DNA of 64,000 nucleotides from Darksidea phi. Taxonomy: Eukaryota > Ascomycota > Dothideomycetes > Pleosporales > Lentitheciaceae. The first letter of the stretch is position 1. Every line of letters begins with the position of its first letter. The stretch spans positions 186,001 through 250,000 of the forward strand of contig JASJFT010000036.1 in NCBI GenBank assembly GCA_030770425.1, given 5' to 3'. Below are positions 45,186 to 55,097 of this stretch, one piece after another. Below the pieces are notes generated by a model. That model made no database searches. It was not told where the DNA came from and was given only the letters and a program-made list of their open reading frames with translations. Made by a program: the position numbers and the translations under genes.

Positions 45186-46058
45186 ATGGAGCAAACCAAG
45201 GCTCTCAATGCGCTCGAGCCCTTCCTCGCCCTCTCCAAGTCCGCGACGTCACCACGGGCCGCCGCCGACTTGATCTCGCAGGCTACCTCGGCGCCCAACA
45301 CGTACGTGTTTGCAGAGCTTTTGCAGACGCCGAACATTCAGAAGCTTCGGGACTCTCCAGATCATGCCTCGCACCTCAGGCTTCTCGAGATTTTCGCGTG
45401 GGGAACATGGGAAGACTACAAGGGTATGTTTGTTCTATGCGCACCAGATCGTCCAAGGGGATGCGGTACTGAATCCACTACAGCACAGGGAAATCTACCC
45501 AAACTCTCGGCACAACAGCACCAGAAGCTCTTGCTCCTTTCCCTCCTGCCCCTCTCCCGCTCCCACACGACCCTCACCTACCCCGCCCTAATGTCTGCAC
45601 TCGATCTCCCCACGACGCGTGCTCTCGAAGAGCTCATCACCAGCGCCATCTACGCCGGCCTCATAACCGCCACTCTCGACCCCGCCCACTCCCTTGTCAG
45701 CGTAACCTCCGTCGCGCCCCTCCGAGACCTCGCGCCAGGCTCCCTCCCGGCCATGCAGGCCACACTCTCGACGTGGTCCCAACGTTGCGATGACGCCCTT
45801 GCGGATCTAGAGGCTCGCGTTGAGGAGGTCAAGAAAGCGGCCGTGGACCGCGAGAAGATGCGCAGGAAGAAGGACCGGGCGATGGAGGTCATGATCCAGA
45901 TGAGTGAGGAAAAGGGAGGCAGTCAGAAGCGAGGTGTAAGTGGCTTGGGCGATGAGGATCTAATGGACATTGATCAAGAGGAGGGAAGTGGGCGGGTGAC
46001 ACGGGGCACGAAGAGAGGTGCTGGAGGCTTCGGCAACTTCGCAAGAAGGCTGGGCTGA
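45186..46058 (+). CDS. CSN7: COP9 signalosome subunit 7 (PCI domain)
   Basis: Two exons: 45186-45423 and 45484-46058, split by a 60-nt intron in phase 1 (GTATGT ... CTACAG), giving 270 residues. The PCI domain is recognisable: PNTYVFAELLQTPNIQKL, LLEIFAWGTWEDYK, NLPKLSAQQHQKLLLLSLLP, YPALMSALDLPTTRALEELI and AIYAGLITATLDPAHSLVSV. A coiled-coil segment (CDDALADLEARVEEVKKAAV) and a basic tail follow. CSN7 helps hold the CSN complex that removes NEDD8 from cullins; in Aspergillus the complex (CsnG for this subunit) controls development. The intron has no in-frame stop, so unspliced mRNA would encode 20 extra residues. An in-frame Met at 45030 is rejected because the upstream part is low-complexity and unlike the family. 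Confidence 0.88.
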   Translation: MEQTKALNALEPFLALSKSATSPRAAADLISQATSAPNTYVFAELLQTPNIQKLRDSPDHASHLRLLEIFAWGTWEDYKGMFVLCAPDRPRGCGTESTTAQGNLPKLSAQQHQKLLLLSLLPLSRSHTTLTYPALMSALDLPTTRALEELITSAIYAGLITATLDPAHSLVSVTSVAPLRDLAPGSLPAMQATLSTWSQRCDDALADLEARVEEVKKAAVDREKMRRKKDRAMEVMIQMSEEKGGSQKRGVSGLGDEDLMDIDQEEGSGRVTRGTKRGAGGFGNFARRLG

Positions 46059-46712
46059 ATCGTCCTGTTCTTCTTCAGCGTTCGAATTTGGCTGACCTCG
46101 TGAAATTTAGGACGTTAGCCAGGACGTCTCGGAAAATATCCGGGATACCTGGGAGTGATCTAGGATGTTTAAGTAAAAGTTCGGCACGTGTGCAAAGCTA
46201 GTCCCGTCGAAGGCAGGGCTCTCATCAGATGGTCGGATCCACAAGCCGGTATCAACGACCTTGGGACGCCAAAGCATCGAGGTTAGACAACCATCTAGCA
46301 GACGCACGATGGAACCAGCGAAGACGTGCTAGAACTACGATTTCACTCAATGGGAGAATAGGATCCATTCGCATGCAACTCAGCTGATCCATATTATTAC
46401 CGTATCCTCTTCGTGAATATGCTTCAAAGGCTGTGTGTGTAACGGGAAATCTATCTACAATGGAGCAATATGTCCTAGTCGAGACCATAATCAGGGCCGC
46501 CTGGGTATCCCACCCATCAACTCCGAGGCGCCTCTATTGCTGAACGCCGTGCAGTGCAATGTAGTGTAGATGTAGAATGGGTAGGGACGCGCGGGGAGTG
46601 TGTTATATGGGTGAAGTGTGCTGGTAAGAAACGGGGTATTGAATGCCAATGCATTGAACAGAAGCAATGAAAGCCGAACAAGATGTAGAGAAACGGGCAG
46701 GGAGTGCATCGT
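46059..46712. other. 3' intergenic region between convergent genes
   Basis: No supported gene in about 650 bases. Confidence 0.4.
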
Positions 46713-47543
46713 CTATGCGGGCGCTGCGGGCGGACTGTAGGCCTGCGTTGGCGCCGGTGCACTCGATTCGGCCTGACCCATCTGTGCCAGTTGCCCCGCC
46801 ATGGTCCGCAACGCTTCCCTCGTCGCATCGATGTTCAATTCGCCTCTCTCCTGCGCCTCCTTCAAGTATTGCTCCCATTCTGGGTCCATGGGCACGTTGG
46901 CGCCTTGTTCCCGCAACGCAGCGGCGTGCATCAGCCGCTGGTTCAGTTCAAAGCCCACGCTCTCGTCGACGTCGACGTCCTCGTCCTCGTCGTCGCTGGA
47001 GTCTTGCATCTCGGTATCGGTGGTGGTGGGTAGGATTGTGTCTGTGTGGTGTGCGTGTTCGGACGCAGGGACTTCTTCGATCTCGACCTCGATGTCTGTT
47101 TTGACATTGATGCCTTTTGCGTTGGAGCTGTGGGGCCGCGTTTTCCGTCGATCAACCCAGGCTTTGATCTCGATCCCCGTTGTGTCTTCCACCTTGACGC
47201 CCTCGTCCCTCTCGTAGCGCTCGCGGGCCCACAGTGTGCCTTCCCATCTGCAGAACCCCTGGATCTCGCTATCGGTAAGGCCTAATCGATCGAAAGCCTC
47301 AAACAGCTTCTTGTGGTGTGGAAAGCGACCAAGGCGCTTGCGGTGCGGCGCATAGGCGTAGTTTAGGCCGGGGTATCGCGCTTCGATTGTGTCGAGGGAG
47401 CCGTAGAAGGTGGCCGTTTCGATGCGGACTTCGCCGACGAGGTTCTTGGAGAGATGTGCGCTGAAGCTGGGGGGATCTTGGGGGGAGGGCGTGGGGAAAA
47501 GCGTGTTGTAGACTAGCACCGAGATTTGGGTTTTGCGATGCAT
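46713..47543 (-). CDS. Conserved fungal protein of unknown function, 276 aa
   Basis: A single exon from the ATG at 47543. The first 160 residues look globular and conserved: TQISVLVYNTLFP, HLSKNLVGEVRIETATFYGS, LDTIEARYPGLNYAYAPHRK, HHKKLFEAFDRLGLTDSEIQ and GFCRWEGTLWARERYERDEG. A linker and an acidic patch (SSDDEDEDVDVDESVGFEL) follow, and then a helix (WEQYLKEAQERGELN). Similar sequences occur as uncharacterised Pezizomycotina proteins; I know no function. The frame stays open far upstream to 48227, but that part is GC-rich low-complexity with repeats and is taken as 5' UTR or promoter. No signal peptide or membrane segment; a nuclear or cytosolic location is a guess from the acidic tail. 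Confidence 0.75.
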   Translation of the reverse strand: MHRKTQISVLVYNTLFPTPSPQDPPSFSAHLSKNLVGEVRIETATFYGSLDTIEARYPGLNYAYAPHRKRLGRFPHHKKLFEAFDRLGLTDSEIQGFCRWEGTLWARERYERDEGVKVEDTTGIEIKAWVDRRKTRPHSSNAKGINVKTDIEVEIEEVPASEHAHHTDTILPTTTDTEMQDSSDDEDEDVDVDESVGFELNQRLMHAAALREQGANVPMDPEWEQYLKEAQERGELNIDATREALRTMAGQLAQMGQAESSAPAPTQAYSPPAAPA

Positions 47544-48876
47544 GGTCGGTGTCGGAGGGAGCGCAGCGCGCTCGTGGAGTGGAACGGCTTGGTATGCTGC
47601 AAACTGTATGTGTGCGCAGGTTGTTGTCGATAGCGGAGGAGAGAGGGCGCGGTTCTGAGGAGATTCTCGGGGGTCGTGCGTTGGGCTGCGTGGAGTGAAT
47701 GTCGAGGAGTGGGGGGGAACGCGATGGGGGAAACGCGAGGGGGGCAACGCGAGGAGGGAGTTCGGTAGACAGGAGATGCGACTAGCACGGTAGAGCCTTC
47801 CGGTCCCAAGGTTCTCGAATGCGCTGACAGCCAAACGTGACACTCTTCTGGCACTCTGACTCTGACTGACTCTGACTCTCTGCCGCCAATCCTGCCCAGC
47901 TGACGGTGCTGGAGGCCGACCCTGGTGACGGTCGTTTTCGCTCGTGCCGATGCACACGAGTTTGGAAGCCCGACAGTGTCGAGGGCCGGGGGGGGGAGGG
48001 GGAGGAGATGGGCAACTGGTGGCCCGGAGCCGAGAAGCGCGCGATTCTTGCAAGTCGCCCCGGTTTCGAAAGGAGGCACAGGAAGCCTGGGGCTCAAGCT
48101 CGCCGACGAGGACGGTCAACGAAGAGCAGCAAAGGGGGAGAGGCAGCACCAGCAGCAGCACCAGCAGCAGCACCAGCAAGGGCACATGAAGCGGAACTTG
48201 TAGACTTAAGTAGCGCTCCCACCTCACCGCCTCGCGTCCTAGTTATTTCTCCTGCAGACGACGGACTGCTTAATCCTCCCATATGCATGCATGCCACAGC
48301 CGTGCAAAGCCACGGCACCCAGCAGACAGGGGCCAGCCCGACCGACGAGTCCGTTATTTGTCGCGATACCATGGCCACGCATTCAGCCTCGAGTGCGCGC
48401 CTTTCCGCTCTGGAAGAGGCATGCCGCAGGACACAGTAGAGGCCCGGTGCGACGGCTCTGCGTTGGCATTTGTGCTGTCCAGTCGACGCCCGTGAGCCGA
48501 CATCTTTTCGAGACTCGGCCAGCGAACAGGGCCCGCCGCGCGCAGATGAATGGCCATGCCTGCGCCGCCAGGGAATGCAGGCCAGGCAGGCCAGCCCTCG
48601 ATCCCCTACTCCCGCCGTCGGTACCTCTCCGCAAGGGCATGGGAGCAAAAGGCCATCGTGGAGACGGTCAAGCCCAACCACCTGTGGTTCTCGTCGCCGT
48701 GGTGTTGCATGACCGTCCGAGATGAGATGGCCCGAGTGCGGCCACCGATCGCCCGCCCGCCAATCAACGCCCCGCTCTTGCGCAACCCCCCGCTCTTCCT
48801 CAACCCCGGCAACCCTGCCCTTTCGCTTCCTGCCCACCACCAGGTCGCGCTTCACGCACCACCCGTTTTGGCCAGC
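47544..48876. promoter_or_regulatory. Divergent GC-rich promoter region
   Basis: About 1.3 kb with several long but mutually overlapping frames on both strands and no motif. It holds CTGACT-type repeats at 47852-47881 and a CAGCAC/CAGCAG repeat at 48142-48180. Confidence 0.4.
48142..48180 (+). repeat. CAGCAC/CAGCAG microsatellite
   Basis: Alternating trinucleotides visible directly, in the non-coding region between two divergent genes. Confidence 0.75.
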
Positions 48877-51045
48877 ATGTCGACTTTCAAGGGCATCGTA
48901 GAGGGTGCGTCTGTTCATTTGCATCCGTGGTCAACGCATGCTCACCATTGCAGAATTTCCGCAGATCCGAATCGACTACTTCCGGTTGCAGCCGGGCCAT
49001 AGGCCGCCTTTGGCATGCTTCTTGAGCCATATCCACAGCGACCACTTGGTGGGCCTGGAGTCGCTGCGGGCTCCTTTTGTATACTGCTCAGCGGCCACTC
49101 GCGAGGTGAGAGAAGACCGCCAGTCTCGTACTCGCTCTACACTAACATCGAGTGGATACTGTTGCGGCTTGAAAAATACCACTATCGAGTCAACTTCGCC
49201 CGCGGCATACTCGAAAGTCGCAATGTCACATACCACAGATCGATGCGTAAGCTGGCAAAGCCGCTGCCGCTCGACACCCCGACAACGCTAGAGCTCGCGC
49301 CGGGAAACAAGATCCGCGTCACACTGATCGACGCCAACCACTGCGTTGGCGCTGTCATGTTCCTCATAGAAGGAGACGGCAAAGCAGTCCTCTACACGGG
49401 CGACGTCCGCGCCGAGATTTGGTGGGTAAACTCTCTTGTGCGGAATCCGGTCCTTGTTCCGTACACGCTTGGATCCAGGCGACTGGAATGCATGTACCTA
49501 GATACGACATTCGCCGCCAAATCGAAGCCCTATCGCGACTTCCCCTCAAAAGCCGATGGCATCAAGGAATTGCTCGACAAGGTTGACGCATACCCGAGCG
49601 ACACCATCTTTTACTTCCATTCATGGACTTTTGGGTACGAGAACGTCTGGATAGCACTTTCCAGTTTCTTACGATCTCGAATACATCTGGACGACTACCG
49701 GGCTCGGGTCTATGCGTCCCTTTCCACGCTTGACAAGGAGTCATTAACGGAAGTCGGTCTCAACGTCCGGTCTGACAACAAGTACTTACGAGGCTGTGGT
49801 CTGGAAATACGGGAAGCTACCGCGTTATGCGGCTTCAGACACGGAAACCACGTGCAACCCGGCTGTTTGACATCCCAGTCGAACGTCCGTATTCACAGCT
49901 GTGAGCGCGGCATGGGTTGTCCTGTCATGGACAATGACGCTGATGCGCCTGCGGTCCACATCATTCCGATAGTGTCCCGCATTGGTGGGATCGAGATCGC
50001 CGAGGTCGGAGCTGGCGGTGGAAATGGCGATTTAGATCAGAAGGAAGAACTAGATACCAACGATGCGATTGACGTAGGCAAACTTATGGAACTGTGTGCG
50101 GAGAGCATAACGGACCCTGAAACATTGTCCAAAGTGCTCGCGCTGTTACACCAGACATTGGACAGTGGCAAGAGCACTATTGAAATTGACATGGACCTAC
50201 AGAAAGAGAATCAGGAGCATGAGGGTGACTTATCTTTGCAAGACCTCGTTTCGGTCCTCTCCTCGCATGCCTCCAAATACCAGAAGACCGAAATACAATC
50301 GAATAGATCAATACGTTTCCCATACTCACGACACTCATCATACCACGAGCTCTGTGCCCTCGTCGATGCATTTAGACCAAAGGACGTCTTCCCTTGCACA
50401 GTCGACGAAGATAGATGGGACCCGGAGTTGGGCATGCGATATCTCTTCGGAGCCTTTTGCTCTGATGACATCTTCCGACACGACACGAAAATGATGGCGA
50501 TATATGAAGCGAGGCTTGAGCGGGAGTCGAATGCCAAGCGAGATGGTGGGAGCCAGCAAGAGACGCAGGGCGGTGGAACAAATGCTTCGAGTCCGGTCAC
50601 GACCAAACGACCTAGATTAGGCAAATTGTCTGCGTCTCCGGTTCCATTCGGAGAGAAAGAAGAGTCTGCGGAATTCTTTACCCCTGCAGATGTGCCTTCT
50701 CCAGCCCAACAAGCACCGTCTCCGGAGAACCCAACTAAAGATCTGATATCTTCTCCGATACAGCCACCTCCGAACATGCTAAACTCATTGCAGCAAGGCA
50801 CAGAGCCAAGAAACCCTTCAGTGACGTTCATCCCAGCGCTGTCGTTCGCAAACATTTCGATAGTCCCGCCTTCTGCTACTCGATCAGCAATCCAGACACC
50901 GAGCAAAGTCCAACCACGAAAGCGCAAATTGACGGACAAACAGATAGCCTACGAAGCTGCCCTAGGTATACGACTCACCTGGACGGACTACGGCGGACTG
51001 GTGTCGACCAAAACGAAGGCTGATCGTGAGGAGGAGGAACTGTAG
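48877..51045 (+). CDS. Artemis/SNM1-type DNA repair metallo-beta-lactamase nuclease
   Basis: Three exons: 48877-48904, 48954-49105 and 49153-51045 (introns of 49 and 47 nt; phases 1 and 0), giving 690 residues. The N-terminus reads MSTFKGIVEEFPQIRIDYFR, similar in layout to vertebrate Artemis. Metallo-beta-lactamase motifs are LSHIHSDHLVGL (HxHxDH), DANHCVGAVMFL and YTGDVRAE. The beta-CASP/DRMBL part includes YLDTTFA, PSDTIFYFHSWTFGYENVWI, ALCGFRHGNHVQPGCLTSQ, VRIHSCERG, IRFPYSRHSSYHELCALVDA and PKDVFPCTVD. The last 200 residues are disordered. Proteins of this group trim DNA ends or cross-link intermediates; the short start and lack of a zinc finger favour Artemis over Pso2. The fungal in vivo role is inferred. 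Confidence 0.9.
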
Positions 51046-52009
51046 ATCATGTGGTACCATTGGGTTGGGGCGTTTGTGGATTTTGGGATGATACCCTTTG
51101 TGCTTTTGGATAATTGATTGGTTTGGATTTTCAAAGTGTGAGCCTCTTTTGTAGGGTCCGCACGAAACACAGTCGAAGTTTATACACGGTAGACGTGCTA
51201 TACCCACACCTTATACACGATAATAGACCTGTAGACCTGTAGAACTGTACACAGTACGTTCTATTTACTACATAATCCATTACTCACCCCTTCTCTTCCA
51301 AGAAATCCGTTTCCATAAATCAAACTCTGTCCACCGCAATTGCGTCTACCCCCAAGAAAAACAACAACTCTCTTCTTGATTACACAACAACGCGCGACCC
51401 CCATCCAGTCCAGCCCATACACTCAGCCTCGCCGTCCTTCCACCTCAACCCTTTTCCCCATCTCCATCTCCATAGTACGATACACCCGCCACCCAGGCAA
51501 AACCGAACAACCGGGCCTTAAGTACATTGCAACGGAGAAGAGATGGGAGTAGCACTGCCCCATCGCACAAGGAAAAAAAACGTTTTGACGGGATGTGAAC
51601 TCGGGGTACTTGGCACTATGCGTGTCTCTCGTATCGGTATAGAAATAGAAATTTGTGTGGGTTTTGAGTGTGCATTTTCGTGAGCTTGGGGAAGGAAATT
51701 AGGAATATAGGGGTTGTGAAGGTTCGTTTTACCTTGGGAGGATCCATGGGCGGGTTTGGGGGCAAAGGTACAGGGAGGGTAAGCGGCCTAGCGAAAAAAG
51801 ACGGCTAGGATCACGGGTTGTAAGTAAGAGAGGAGTATGCTTGTAGTATTTTCATTTTTTTTTCTTTGGTATTGGCTAGCACAAAATATGGGGTGGGTAT
51901 AAGAAAAACGTCCCCCCTTTCGTCCGCAAACAAGACAGTACTACTCTAACAATAGCTTTTCGCTTTTCTCACTAATTCTCAACGCGCATCTCATCTCCTC
52001 GTTAGGTGC
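51046..52009. other. Intergenic region between convergent genes
   Basis: About 960 bases with no supported gene; T-rich and pyrimidine-rich tracts, including T8 near 51856 and A8 near 51571. Confidence 0.4.
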
Positions 52010-52679
52010 CTAGCACTGTCGCCACTTGATGTAAAGCGAGTTGGTGAACCTCGAGGACTCCTTGACGGCTACAATGGTGCCGCTCTTTGAGCTGCCCAGG
52101 GGTGTAAGAGCGACCTCGGTATTGACATTGAGCATTGCTTCGCCGTCGCAGGGCGACCAGACGGAAACTGCGATTTCGTCGTGCTTCTTGTACCAGCCGC
52201 TCACGGGGCCGTTGACGCGCATGGTCGACGAAGTCTGTTTCTCGTATCAGCTATATCGTCCCGACACGTAAACCAGTATTGAATAGACTCACCTGATCCG
52301 TCTGTCCACTGAAGTAATACGTCGTCTTCACCATGCCCTTTACGCCGTCATCGATATCCGCCCATCCGCTGTAGTCTGCGGAATACACGGCATACGACCA
52401 GCCGGCCGAGTAGAGGAGGTCGATGTTGATTTGGCAGTTCTTGCGCGACTGATCGGCTGCGACGTAGGGACCCACTGAGGCGGTGAAGTCGCGGCTGAAG
52501 TAGATGGGCATGATGCCGCTGTCGGAGTAGTTGACGTCGATGGAGCCTTGAGGGCATCCAGAGCCGCCAGAGATGACGTTCCTGATTTTGAACGAGGGAG
52601 GTCCTGCCGCAGCGGCGGGTTCGGGGACGGGGGAAGCGAATGCCAGGGAGGCGAGGGTGAGAGCAAGTATGGACTTCAT
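52010..52679 (-). CDS. Small secreted protein, DUF4360 type
   Basis: Two exons: 52679-52293 and 52234-52010, split by a 58-nt phase-0 intron (GTGAGT ... AACAG), giving 203 residues. A signal peptide (MKSILALTLASLAFASPVPE) leads a compact domain: FKIRNVISGGSGCPQGSIDV, MPIYFSRDFTASVGP, KNCQINIDLLYSAGWSYAVY, GMVKTTYYFSGQTDQ, and in exon 2 SVWSPCDGEAMLNVNTEVAL with C-terminal WRQC. The four cysteines would form two disulphides. This pattern matches the DUF4360 family of secreted fungal and bacterial proteins, function unknown. High expression is plausible but not shown by sequence. Confidence 0.88.
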
Positions 52680-53486
52680 GGTTGTAGGGGGTTGGAGAAT
52701 GTGCTGTAGGATTGAAGTAACTAAAAGGTTGTAAGGATCTCGACCCTGGAATCGATGGAAGCTGGTGTGATTTATGCTGTATAGCAGAACTGTATGATCT
52801 GAGAAAGGATGAAATCTAGATCGAGTTTGCGGAGGTGGCGAGCTTGTTGCAGTGGTCTGTTGACCAGAAAGGCACGGAGCGACGCTGCTCTTAAATATTT
52901 CTACAATTCTCCCGGGTACGAGAAGGATAGATCATCTACTCACAGCCTCTGCTCACGATACCTTCCCCACTGGTTGCCCCAGGCACGGCCCTGCGGGTCG
53001 CGCAACCGTCCCTCATTGGAAGAGACCTCGTGAGGACGACATTGCAACGCCCAAAAAAGCATACCGCTACCGCTTCGGACGGCCGAGCATTATGCAACCA
53101 GGTTCTCAACCCTCGGCCTAGAGTTGTGAACCTGGTAATCTTGCCACCAGGAGAGTTTAAGTTGACCCGTCTATATTACGATGTAGATGGCACACGGGAT
53201 GGCCCTGCGCTGTGTAGAAGCTGCGAGAGAACACGTTGGCTCTAGAACATTGCGAAAACTGAAGTGGATAGTAGCAAGGGAGTTTTCTCTCCAAAAATAG
53301 TACGCGAAAAACGGGTGCTGTAGCGGGATAGCAGGACAACGGGCTGGAAAGAGTTGAGAGTTGTATATAATAGATTGGAAGACCAGGTCGAGGTCGAGAG
53401 CGGACGGCAACGGTTAATTGCGGGCGTGAATATGGCCGAAGCTTCATGTTGTTTAGCGAGAAGGCGGCAGACCATTATCTGAACGG
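52680..53486. other. Upstream region of the DUF4360 gene
   Basis: No supported gene; holds the probable promoter. Short frames lack motifs. Confidence 0.35.
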
Positions 53487-53873
53487 TCATGCCGGCTCGG
53501 GAGTAAAGTTTGTCGAACCCGTATCGTTCATCAATAGTGATATTGAGGGATAGACTAGTTTTGGTGAATTGGGAAGCTGACAGAGGGCGCCGTTGGGCAG
53601 GTAATTAGGCACGTACGCTCGTGGGAGGCATGGGGCGTCTGATGTGGTCTTTTGAGGGCTGGTAATTGTTGGAAAGTTGGTTTGGTGGGCTATTGTTAGA
53701 AATCTGTACTGGTTAATTTGTTTAGCGAAGTGGCCAGGTTGGAAGGAGTATAGGCAAAAGGCGGGTCGGAAGCCATCATGTTCATAGGTCTGCGACGGCC
53801 GACCGAAGGCGTATCTCACCAGAGCTAAGAAGCTGATCAGAAGGCGGTGGATCTGGCTCTGGTGGTAGGCCAT
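53487..53873 (-). CDS. Possible small secreted protein (weak candidate)
   Basis: A 128-codon frame from an ATG at 53873. The N-terminus (HRLLISFLALVRYAFG) is hydrophobic enough for a poor signal peptide, and three or more cysteines follow. I recognise no family, composition is not clearly coding, and the neighbouring sequence is gene-poor, so it may be chance. Confidence 0.2.
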   Translation of the reverse strand: MAYHQSQIHRLLISFLALVRYAFGRPSQTYEHDGFRPAFCLYSFQPGHFAKQINQYRFLTIAHQTNFPTITSPQKTTSDAPCLPRAYVPNYLPNGALCQLPNSPKLVYPSISLLMNDTGSTNFTPEPA

Positions 53874-55097
53874 TGTCGGGTGGCTGTTGAATCGTGTTCG
53901 TGGCTGTCGCGTTGCCAGATTCGAGGCTCCTGCAGACCGCTTATACGGAATCCCAGTTATCAATACCCCTACAAGAAAAGCTGCAGTTGGTAGACGCCTC
54001 TCGCAAGAAGTCTCTGCATGAGGGTGGAGTAGGAGCTAGACCTTGTATGAGCTTAGGGACAAAGCCGAAAACGCCGGTACCGAGTAGCTGACATCTTCAG
54101 GCTTTATCGCAACATCGCACTAACACATCTGTCGGTCTTCAGTAATTCAGCTCCTCTGTCCTCTAGGCAAGCGTAGCACGACGTTGCATATAGCTGTCGA
54201 AGCCTGTATCCATGTCGTCGGTACGGAAACCCACGTCTGGCCGAAGAAATGCCATTTGTGGGCACTGTCTGAACAAAGGCCGCACCGAATGCTCCCTGTT
54301 CTAATATCGCACAACTCGAAACCGACGATTCCTCAGGTGGCCATGTTGAAACCGTCTGCCATGCGCATCGTTCGAGTTTTCCCCACCCGAGGCCACAACA
54401 TTGCGGGAGTTATTCACGGGCACCCCGACGGCCTGATTGAGTATAGAGACAACGCCACGCCTAGCGCTAGGCAGTGACTGGTGTCGCACCAATATTAGAT
54501 GGGGATTAGTATGGCTCTGCTGGATTGGACTGGTACCAAGAGCGCGGTGTGAGTTTTAACCTTTAGCACGTTTCTTTGGACGTTGTTTTTTTGGGCCGCG
54601 TTTTGAATTTTTTCAATGCGTTTTTGGTGTTGATTCTCAGCCTGAGGGCTCTCCGGGTCATATAGGTCGATTTCTGAACAATTTCTGAATAATTTTGAAC
54701 CTGCATTGGGTAACTATAAGGGAGAGGTAAAAGTACAGCTCCTCTGGTATCAAAAAATACAGAGCCCTATTAGGGGGCTTGGTCTTGTTGGGATGCCCGT
54801 GAATGACGGTCACCACATTTACCTCTTCTAGCGGGCCACTAACGTTACGAACGTTATGATCCGGCTAACCAGATGTCGAGCGTGCTGTTGTTAGGCGCTC
54901 CGCACCACCCGGTGCCCTCTTGCTTGCCCCGCTCGACGGCCAACTGAGCGGCCGCTATTAACTACCGAGTGGGCCACAATGGAGTAAGGCGCCCGCGAGT
55001 GGCGACATGATATGAGCGAAGCTACAGCTTAAGTATCACGCTTTCCCCTCGCCTCGTCTGCTCATCCTCCCATCCTACGTCACACACCACCGCAATC
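53874..55097. promoter_or_regulatory. Gene-poor region and ALDH promoter
   Basis: No supported gene. An inverted repeat TAACGTT-ACG-AACGTTA lies at 54840-54856, and a CGGCTAA word (resembling sites for fungal sugar regulators of the XlnR type) at 54862-54868, both about 240 bases before the ALDH start. An AT-rich patch lies at 54560-54720. Confidence 0.35.
54840..54856. promoter_or_regulatory. 17-bp inverted repeat upstream of ALDH
   Basis: Two perfect 7-base arms (TAACGTT / AACGTTA) around a 3-base spacer; could bind a dimeric regulator. No factor is known to me for this word. Confidence 0.3.

Noticed and set aside
47544..48227. Upstream extension of the conserved 276-residue protein
   Set aside because: The extension is repeat-rich, starts near a CAG repeat, and lacks family-like sequence; the ATG at 47543 precedes the conserved block directly.
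48094..48924. 276-codon minus-strand open frame
   Set aside because: It overlaps the Artemis-like start and CAG repeats, has low-complexity composition and no motif; typical of GC-rich promoter sequence.
54412..54810. Similar 19-base words (ATTCACGGGCA[C/T]CCC) in opposite orientation near 54412 and 54800
   Set aside because: The match is too short to support an inverted-repeat element; no further pairing around it.
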